DNA of 33,856 nucleotides from Candidatus Zhuqueibacterota bacterium (GTDB taxonomy: Bacteria > Zhuqueibacterota > Zhuqueibacteria > Zhuqueibacterales > Zhuqueibacteraceae), in NCBI GenBank assembly GCA_022616415.1, contig JAKEEU010000283.1:1-33856 (forward strand), given 5' to 3'. Below, in pieces: positions 15,147 to 20,846 of this stretch. The notes below the pieces were generated by a model. That model did not search any database, was not told the origin of the DNA, and saw only the letters and a program-made list of their open reading frames with translations. Position numbers and translations under genes: made by a program. Position 1 is the first letter of the stretch, and each line of letters opens with the position of its first letter.

Positions 15147-15210
15147 GAAGTCCGATTTGCGCAAAACAATGTTCCAAATTTTAGATATCTTACAGCGCAA
15201 ATCGGACTTC
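15147..15210 (+). terminator. 16-bp perfect inverted repeat after the OPT gene
   Basis: GAAGTCCGATTTGCGC at 15147-15162 and its exact complement GCGCAAATCGGACTTC at 15195-15210 enclose a 32-nt loop. It starts 5 bp after the OPT stop and ends before the next gene. No T-run follows, so it may be a factor-assisted or RNA-stabilising structure rather than an intrinsic terminator, or a small dispersed palindromic repeat. Confidence 0.5.
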
Positions 15211-15234
15211 ACTATAGACATTTAAAGGCTGAAC

Positions 15235-16098
15235 ATGCTGAACGTGCTGTGGGATACTCGCGGTTATTTTTTTTGGCTGATGGTGGTTTCGTTATTCTGC
15301 TGGATTCTTGAGCGGTTGGCGCCGTGGCGGCCGCAACAGAAGGCATTCCGCGAACAAATCGGGCAGGATTTTTTTTGGCTGGTTTTCAACGGCCATTATG
15401 CCGGCGTGGCGATTGCCTTTGTGAGCAGTTGGTTTATCCAGCAGCTCAATCCCATTTTGGGAAAATGGAGTGTGCCTTCGCCCGAGTCGATTCAGCTTTT
15501 GGCCGGCAGTCCGTGGTGGGTGCAGTTCGCCGTTTTTCTCGTGCTCAAAGATTTTCTCGAATACCTCGTTCACAACCTGCTCCATCGCGTGCCTGTGTTG
15601 TGGGAATTTCACAAATTGCATCACAGCATCGAAGAGCTCGATTGGATAGGCAACATGCGTTTCCATTGGATGGAGATCGTGGTTTACAAAGCGCTCACCT
15701 ATCTGCCGCTGGTGATGCTCGGCGTCAACGGCAACGTCATTTTGTGGATTGCCATCGTCTCGACGCTCATCGGCCATCTCAATCATTCCAACTTGAATTT
15801 CGATTGGGGCGTTCTGCGTTACGTTATCAATTCGCCGCGCATGCACGTGTGGCATCACGACGTGATTCTGCGCGGCCAGCACGGCAAAAATTTCGGCGTG
15901 GTTTTTTGTTTGTGGGATTGGCTCTTCGGCACGGCTTATCTGCCGACGGACAAAGCGCAACCCGAACGGCTCGGCTTTGAGAGCATGGACAAATTTCCCC
16001 AAGGCCTGTTGCCGCGGCTGATCTATCCTTTGTTTAAAAAATCGGCAACGATTCAGAGGCATAATGAAAGGCAAGGCGATTTAGAGCGAAATTATTAA
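15235..16098 (+). CDS. sterol desaturase / fatty acid hydroxylase family membrane enzyme
   Basis: 287-residue di-iron membrane oxygenase of the fatty acid hydroxylase superfamily. The histidine clusters that bind iron are all visible: HNLLH (113-117), HKLHH (126-130), HLNH (181-184), HVWHH (204-208) and a further His216 in GQHGKNFG. Several hydrophobic segments flank them. Members hydroxylate or desaturate sterols, carotenoids or lipids; the substrate here is unknown. AAAGG lies before the ATG. Placed 93 bp after the OPT gene, on the same strand. Confidence 0.92.
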   Translation: MLNVLWDTRGYFFWLMVVSLFCWILERLAPWRPQQKAFREQIGQDFFWLVFNGHYAGVAIAFVSSWFIQQLNPILGKWSVPSPESIQLLAGSPWWVQFAVFLVLKDFLEYLVHNLLHRVPVLWEFHKLHHSIEELDWIGNMRFHWMEIVVYKALTYLPLVMLGVNGNVILWIAIVSTLIGHLNHSNLNFDWGVLRYVINSPRMHVWHHDVILRGQHGKNFGVVFCLWDWLFGTAYLPTDKAQPERLGFESMDKFPQGLLPRLIYPLFKKSATIQRHNERQGDLERNY

Positions 16099-16112
16099 AG
16101 CTTTTAAAGGAA

Positions 16113-16214
16113 ATGACGGACGACGATCTTAAAGCCGTTTTGGCCTTTTTGCGCAGCATTCCGCCGGTCAAAAATCAAGCGCCGGTGCCGGTGCCGCCTC
16201 CACAGAGTGACTAA
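16113..16214 (+). pseudogene. vestige: C-terminal tail of a c-type cytochrome
   Basis: A 33-residue frame reading MTDDDLKAVLAFLRSIPPVK, then NQAPVPVPPPQSD and a stop. This closely resembles the end of monohaem cytochrome c proteins (the M-T-D-x-D-L-K-A-x-x-A-[FY]-L-[KR]-S-[IL]-P-P-V segment after the distal Met loop). The haem site (CxxCH) and the rest of the gene are absent; the frame is preceded by unrelated sequence after the hydroxylase stop. AAAGGA upstream of the ATG could allow translation but is probably fortuitous. Best read as the remnant of a deleted gene. Confidence 0.65.
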
Positions 16215-16229
16215 AAAGCAAACTAATTA

Positions 16230-16318
16230 GCTCACGGAATGGAATTCACACGGAAGTAAAAAATTTTTACAATTCTTTTCCGTGTGCTGTTCCAATTCCG
16301 TGAGCGATTATTTTTTTG
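16230..16318 (+). terminator. intrinsic terminator-like hairpin
   Basis: An imperfect 26-28 bp inverted repeat: arm GCTCACGGAAT...CACACGGAA (16230-16255) pairs with TTCCGTGTG...ATTCCGTGAGC (16278-16305), followed by GATTATTTTTTTG. The T-run directly after the stem fits a rho-independent terminator closing the 15.2-16.2 kb plus-strand transcript. Confidence 0.7.
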
Positions 16319-16365
16319 TTGCGGTTCCCTTTTCGTTGCAGATCATTTTTTAAGCACAAAATTCA

Positions 16366-17544
16366 ATGCCTCATCGCGCGTGGTTTAATTGGTTGCGCTT
16401 GTCGTTCGCCATTCTGATTTTTTCTCTTTCCCTATTATCCGTCTTTCGGGCGCCGACAAATTTTCTTTGGAAGCTGGCGATTGGAGCAACGGAATGGGGC
16501 CACATTCTCGCGGCGATGGCTTTACTCACATTGCTGCCTGGCTGGCGGCGCTCGCGAAAAGGTTGGATTGCCGGTGTGTTTGGCATCGTCGCAGCCGTAC
16601 TGTCTTTGACCCCGCTCATGCGCGCGACGCTTGTTGCCCGCCAGCTTCCTAAGCAACTTCATGCCGCTTTTATTAAAACCACTCTGCTTGCAAATGACAA
16701 CACCCCGGCACGACCTGAGCCATTTGTTGCCGTTGATCTTCTGCGCGGCGTCGATTCTCCAGAAGTTGACTTCAAAAGCTTGGCGTATTCCCAGGTAGCC
16801 TGTCAAACGCTTCGCCTCGATCTTTATCAATCGTTTTCATTGCCTCGACCCGCTCCGTGTGTGATCGTCATTCACGGCGGCTCGTGGCGCAGCGGTGACA
16901 GTCAGCAGCTCTCGCCGCTCAACACTTATCTCGCGGCACGAGGCTATGTCGTAGCGGCGATCAATTACCGCCTTGCGCCGCGCTGGCGATTTCCCGCGGC
17001 GCGCGATGATTTGATTGCTGCGCTGAATTTTCTCAAAGCGCGTGCAGATTCACTTGGCATTGATTCTCAAAGATTTGCTCTCCTCGGCCGTTCTGCCGGC
17101 GGCGAGCTGGCGCTATTGGTAGCTTACACCCAACATGATCCAGCGATTCGTGGCGTCGTGTCGTTCTATGGGCCGACCGACATGTATTGGAGTTGGGCAC
17201 ATCCCGGCAACCCGCTCGTCATCGACACGCACGATATTTTAAAAGCGTATCTCGGCGGCAGCCCGCAAGAATTTCCAGAGAATTACAATGCCGCCTCGCC
17301 GATTCAATTCGTCAATGCTTCGGCGCCGCCAACTTTGCTGATTCACGGCGGTCGCGATGAATTGGTTTCGCCGCGCCAAAGCGAACGGCTCGCCGAGCGT
17401 TTGGCAGAAGCCGGGGTTCATCATTTCGTTTTGAGATTGCCTTGGGCCACCCATGCCGGCGATTTCAATTTCAGCGGGCCATTTGGGCAGATCAGCACGT
17501 ATGCCATCGAACATTTTCTGATTGCAATTACGAGCAAACGTTAG
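16366..17544 (+). CDS. membrane-anchored alpha/beta hydrolase (esterase/lipase-like)
   Basis: 392 residues. The N-terminal ~95 residues hold about three hydrophobic segments (near 13-27, 38-57 and 66-82), placing a following alpha/beta hydrolase domain (about 130-392) at the membrane. The hormone-sensitive-lipase-like oxyanion motif is HGG at 170-172. The catalytic triad reads Ser243 (GRSAGG), Asp331 (HGGRDELV) and His363 (ATHAGD). RLAPRWRFPAARDD is also typical of this group. Substrate unknown. It stands alone after the terminator at 16.3 kb. Confidence 0.9.
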   Translation: MPHRAWFNWLRLSFAILIFSLSLLSVFRAPTNFLWKLAIGATEWGHILAAMALLTLLPGWRRSRKGWIAGVFGIVAAVLSLTPLMRATLVARQLPKQLHAAFIKTTLLANDNTPARPEPFVAVDLLRGVDSPEVDFKSLAYSQVACQTLRLDLYQSFSLPRPAPCVIVIHGGSWRSGDSQQLSPLNTYLAARGYVVAAINYRLAPRWRFPAARDDLIAALNFLKARADSLGIDSQRFALLGRSAGGELALLVAYTQHDPAIRGVVSFYGPTDMYWSWAHPGNPLVIDTHDILKAYLGGSPQEFPENYNAASPIQFVNASAPPTLLIHGGRDELVSPRQSERLAERLAEAGVHHFVLRLPWATHAGDFNFSGPFGQISTYAIEHFLIAITSKR

Positions 17545-17565
17545 TGAGTTCGGAAGGAAAAATAA

Positions 17566-17715
17566 CTAGATTTTGTCAGGAGAGAATAGCTTCGCCAATT
17601 TGACCACATTCAGCTTCAAATTAAATTCGCGCAGAACTTTGTCGCGGCCGGCGCGCTTCATTTTGAGACGTAAGGCAGGATCTTCGTGGAGCTTTTGCAC
17701 GGCGACGCCAACGCG
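17566..17715 (-). pseudogene. vestige: C-terminal end of a family-4 glycosyltransferase
   Basis: 49 codons in the same frame as, and immediately after, the stop of the phytase-like gene: RVGVAVQKLHEDPALRLKMK, then RAGRDKVLREFNLKLNVVKL and AKLFSPDKI. This matches the last helix region of GT4 glycosyltransferases (a helix with L-x-x-D-P-x-L-R-x-x-M-x-x-A-G-R-x-x-V-x-x-x-F-N). No start codon with a ribosome-binding site and no catalytic domain are present, so it is what remained after deletion of the upstream part. Confidence 0.75.
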
Positions 17716-18351
17716 TTAACGTCGCCGGGTTGCACCAAAATTCAATGCCATGTTCTTTGGCACGGTAAAATGATACAACACCGTCTTCTTGCCGGTATTC
17801 ACTAAAACGCCATCGGCCTCCGGCGAATCGGCGCCAAAATCATTGTCATTAATCACGGCAATGGTGGTATCATTCACGACCGTGATGCCTTCCGGCTTTT
17901 TATGCGAAGCGTCCCAGCCATTCGCCAGCAAATCCATATACAAAGCTTTTTGGACCGGCGCGATGCCGTTGGCAATGCAATTCTCAGCGTTTTCCAACTG
18001 CTCCAGTGTTTTGCCGTTGAAATTTTCCTGGGTGATCGGAGTCGCCTGTGCAATGTCGATCTTGAAAATCTTGGGCGCATAATCCGGAAAGGCGAACAAG
18101 ATGGTTTCTTTGCCGGCATTGGCTTCGTTCGCATCGGCGTTCGGCCCGCGATCGGTGATCAAATAAAACTCGTTCTCGGAGCCGCGGACATAATGCAGGC
18201 CGGAAATTCCACCTTCGCGAATCGTCACGCCGTTGTGCGTGCCGATCACCGGCGGCGTTTTGAGCTCATACTTCACGAGCTTGATTTCTTGAGCATGCGC
18301 GCAAATTGCCAAACTCAAAGAAAACGAAATTGCAGTGAAAATCTTTTTCAT
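17716..18351 (-). pseudogene. esterase-like-activity-of-phytase family protein, internally deleted
   Basis: 211 residues with a signal peptide (about 1-20, cut near AHAQ). The start matches the N-terminal part of phytase-like esterases: GGISGLHYVRGS, then LITDRGPNADANE and LFAFPDYAPKIFKI. It then jumps directly to what is normally the C-terminal part: ATPITQENFNGKTLEQL, LDLLANGW-like MDLLANGWDASHKKPEG and TTIAVINDNDFG. Full family members are roughly twice as long, so about 200 central residues seem missing, with the join near residues 94-100. The frame is kept. The end (GATRRR) runs into a glycosyltransferase remnant. Activity is unlikely. Confidence 0.65.
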
Positions 18352-18417
18352 TTTTTTATCTCTTAGAATAATACTGACGTACCTGCCGGAGTGGAGAAAC
18401 AGAATTTATTGCTATTG

Positions 18418-18999
18418 CTACCGCCGCTGTCGATAGAGCAACGGATCAACCACGCCCACCATGGCATCGACGTCGAGCCGGTAGTGCAGAAATTGATTGA
18501 TTCTTCTCGCTTGCTCGGTCGGATTGGCGATGACCGCGCCATAATCGACGTAAACGACTCCCGTGTTGGCTTGTTTCTTCAAGCGGCTGTCGAGCCAAAC
18601 GAGATGCCGGCGAAACAGCTCGGCCAGCCTTTTTTCGCCGGTCCGGTTGGCCGTCTCGCCGCGGCGAATGAGCATTTGGCGCTGGGAGGCGAGGGTTTCC
18701 TCGATCTGGCGCTGCATGAAAATCACCTTATAGTCATAATTCGGCGGCAGGTGTTTGAGCAGCTCCGAGATGATTTTCACGGCCTTGCCTCTGGCCTCCG
18801 GCAGCCAAGATTTGTCGCGCGCAATCTGCTTGACGCGCTCAAACTCGTAATAGCCCTTAGGATTGTCCGCATCGGCAGCGCGAATGTGATCGGTTAAAAC
18901 CGGCATGCCGCCGGCTTCGAGCATTTTCATCATCATCGAAGTGCCGGAGCGCGGCAAGCCGGAAACAATCGTGATCACTTCATTATTCATAACGATCAT
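18418..18999 (-). CDS. PAPS-dependent sulfotransferase family protein
   Basis: 193 residues. The 5'-phosphosulfate-binding loop is clear near the start: SGLPRSGTSMMMKMLEAGG (about residues 13-31). It is followed by NPKGYYEFE, typical of bacterial sulfotransferase-like proteins, and a conserved VVYVDYGAVIANPTEQA segment. It would move sulfate from PAPS to a hydroxyl or amino group; the acceptor is unknown. It is transcribed in the same direction as the antiporter and the ATP-sulfurylase-like fusion gene upstream, hinting at a sulfation module. A start at the ATG at 18990 is equally possible. Confidence 0.85.
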   Translation of the reverse strand: MIVMNNEVITIVSGLPRSGTSMMMKMLEAGGMPVLTDHIRAADADNPKGYYEFERVKQIARDKSWLPEARGKAVKIISELLKHLPPNYDYKVIFMQRQIEETLASQRQMLIRRGETANRTGEKRLAELFRRHLVWLDSRLKKQANTGVVYVDYGAVIANPTEQARRINQFLHYRLDVDAMVGVVDPLLYRQRR

Positions 19000-19232
19000 T
19001 CGCGCCTTTGCATCTCGTATATTAAAAGTGAACTTTCATTCTCTCCGCCTTTATGAATATATGCAAGATAATTATGGCAAGATGACTAAGGGCCCTTTTA
19101 ATCATTTTGCCACAATCCCTGGCCTGCGGCAGGGCAGGCATTTTGCAAAAAATATTTTGGCGAGCTTTTGCGTCTTGTAAAGTTCTTTGCTTTTCTGCAC
19201 CGGTTTAGATTTCAATTAATGATCCGCTTCAA

Positions 19233-20498
19233 TCAAGTTCTCAATAACTCGTATCCCCGCAATAAAACCACACGGAACCACGTTCCCGCGAGCAAAGAAG
19301 TGACGATCGCAATCAAAACCAAAGTGACGAAAAAGCTGGCATTGATAATGCCGAGATCGTAAGCAATGGTCGCCAGCACGATTCCCGGCCCCCCTCTGGT
19401 GTTCATCGCAATGGCAAAATTAAAGCTTGACAGCCAGTCTTTTTTGATCAGCCGCGCCGCGATCAGCGTGCCCGTTGTTTGAAACACGGTGGTGAACAGC
19501 AAAAAGAACAGAAAAAATTTGGGATCGAATTGGTGAATCAAATCCAGTTTCAAGCCGACAACGGCGAAATACAGCGGCGTAAAAAAGGCCAACGCGATTT
19601 CTTTGATATGCGCCTTCTCCTGGCTGAAACTCGCTTCCGGCAAGACGCCGATGGCGACGCCGGCCAAAAACGCGCCGAAAATGATGTTGACGTTCAACAA
19701 GCTCGCAAACGCCGAAAACAAAAAGCAGAGAAATAAAACGTACCCGGCGCCCGAAGACTTCCTCAACAAATTATAGCGGTTGCCGTTCAACAGCGGCAGC
19801 AGCTTGGGCATGAATATCGTCGAGACGCCGAGAAAGGCGAACGTCATCGTGACCGTCGAAACGACGTGTGAAAGAGAAAAACTCGCGGCGCTCACCAGGC
19901 CGGTGGCAATCGCCAGGGCGATCCACAAAAACACGTCGTGAATGGTCGCGGTCGTCAAAACGATTCGCGCAAACCGCGTGTTCATCATATTCAAATCAAG
20001 AAAAATTTTCGAGATGACCGGGATCGAAGTGACGGCGACGGCGATGCCGATGACGATTTTCAGCGCCAGCATGTTTTGTTTTTCACCCAGGAGCGGCGAA
20101 AAATCAAAAAAATACGGCGCCATCCATCCGGCGGCGAAAGGAACCGTCGAGCCGACGAGCAGCGCCACGATGATTTTTTTGTCGTCCCGGTCAAAGGCCA
20201 TCTTGATCTCGAAGCCGGACACAAACATCAGCAGCACCAGGCCGAGCCAATAAACGATCGAAATTAATTTTCCTTCGAACTCAAAGGCGTTGAACAACCA
20301 CGCGTAAGTCGCCGGCGAAAGATGGCCCAAAACCGTCGGCCCGAGCAGCAAGCCGCCGCCAATTTCACCGATGACTTTGGGAAGCTTCAGCCGGCTGAAA
20401 ACGTATCCGAGGCTGTGCGCCAGAATCAGCAGCAGGGCGATAGCGAAAAAAAACCTGGTCAGCTCGTGCTCGGCCAGTGTGATCGAGTTGGCGCTCAT
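19233..20498 (-). CDS. CPA2-family cation:proton antiporter
   Basis: 421 residues with about 12-13 membrane segments, a Na+(K+)/H+ exchanger domain without the cytoplasmic TrkA-N/RCK domain found in KefB/C. Family marks: LKLPKVIGEIGGGLLLGPTV, ATTSI-like AVAVTSIPVISKI, the ion-site region TTATIHDVFLW with Asp, and NTRGGPGIVLATIA. A GAGGT site sits 8 nt before the ATG, inside a sequence that is repeated about 133 bp upstream next to a CRISPR-like repeat. It lies between the sulfotransferase and the PK/ATP-sulfurylase fusion; a role in balancing charge for sulfate metabolism would be speculation. Confidence 0.92.
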   Translation of the reverse strand: MSANSITLAEHELTRFFFAIALLLILAHSLGYVFSRLKLPKVIGEIGGGLLLGPTVLGHLSPATYAWLFNAFEFEGKLISIVYWLGLVLLMFVSGFEIKMAFDRDDKKIIVALLVGSTVPFAAGWMAPYFFDFSPLLGEKQNMLALKIVIGIAVAVTSIPVISKIFLDLNMMNTRFARIVLTTATIHDVFLWIALAIATGLVSAASFSLSHVVSTVTMTFAFLGVSTIFMPKLLPLLNGNRYNLLRKSSGAGYVLFLCFLFSAFASLLNVNIIFGAFLAGVAIGVLPEASFSQEKAHIKEIALAFFTPLYFAVVGLKLDLIHQFDPKFFLFFLLFTTVFQTTGTLIAARLIKKDWLSSFNFAIAMNTRGGPGIVLATIAYDLGIINASFFVTLVLIAIVTSLLAGTWFRVVLLRGYELLRT

Positions 20499-20536
20499 TC
20501 AAATGGACCTCATTTTTGTAAAATAATGGTAACTCA

Positions 20537-20699
20537 GTTTCAATTCCATGATAGTTCGATTCAGACGCCGTTTGCCGCTCAGAACAGCGAGAAAATGGGG
20601 CTGTTTCAATCCCACGAGGGTTCGATTCAGATAAAAATGAACCCATTTTTGTAAAATAATTATAATTCAGTTTTAATTCTACGAGGGTTCGATTCAGAC
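20537..20699 (-). CRISPR. degenerate CRISPR-like mini-array (three 30-nt repeats)
   Basis: Three related 30-nt repeats lie at 20537-20566, 20603-20632 and 20670-20699, beginning GTTTCAATTCC (variants GTTTCAATCCC, GTTTTAATTCT) and ending GGTTCGATTCAGAC or -GAT. Spacers are 36 and 37 nt. On the minus strand each repeat ends in ATTGAAAC (one ATTAAAAC), the 8-nt handle common in type I/III CRISPR repeats. The copy nearest the antiporter is the most diverged in its centre. The second spacer resembles the sequence beside the first repeat (about 20500-20536). No cas genes are in the window. 20700-20846 has no gene I can support. Confidence 0.55.
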
Positions 20700-20846
20700 G
20701 TTCATCCGGCCGGCCTTTGCTGCCGTAGCGACTGTCGCCCTCCCTTCATCGTCACGGCGTCGATTTCAGCGGATATTTAGGCAGGTAGTTGTCGCTTCCA
20801 GCTTGCGCCTATTCATTTGGCTTCCTTCAGATTCAGAGATAACATA

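Noticed and set aside
16230..16318. Possible miniature transposable element, because of its long inverted arms
   Set aside because: No target-site duplication is visible and a T-run follows the stem directly, so a terminator is the simpler reading.
19000..19232. Possible RNA gene or small peptide between the sulfotransferase and the antiporter
   Set aside because: I saw no tRNA-like folding or conserved frame; only a short GC-rich palindrome-like stretch (CCTGCGGCAGG) is present.
20365..20646. Minus-strand frame containing ESNPRGIET and ESNYHGIETE segments
   Set aside because: These peptides are translations of the CRISPR-like repeat, a known artefact; the frame also overlaps the antiporter gene.
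20700..20846. Possible CRISPR leader or transposase remnant
   Set aside because: The sequence is not AT-rich like most leaders, and no frame with recognisable similarity was found.
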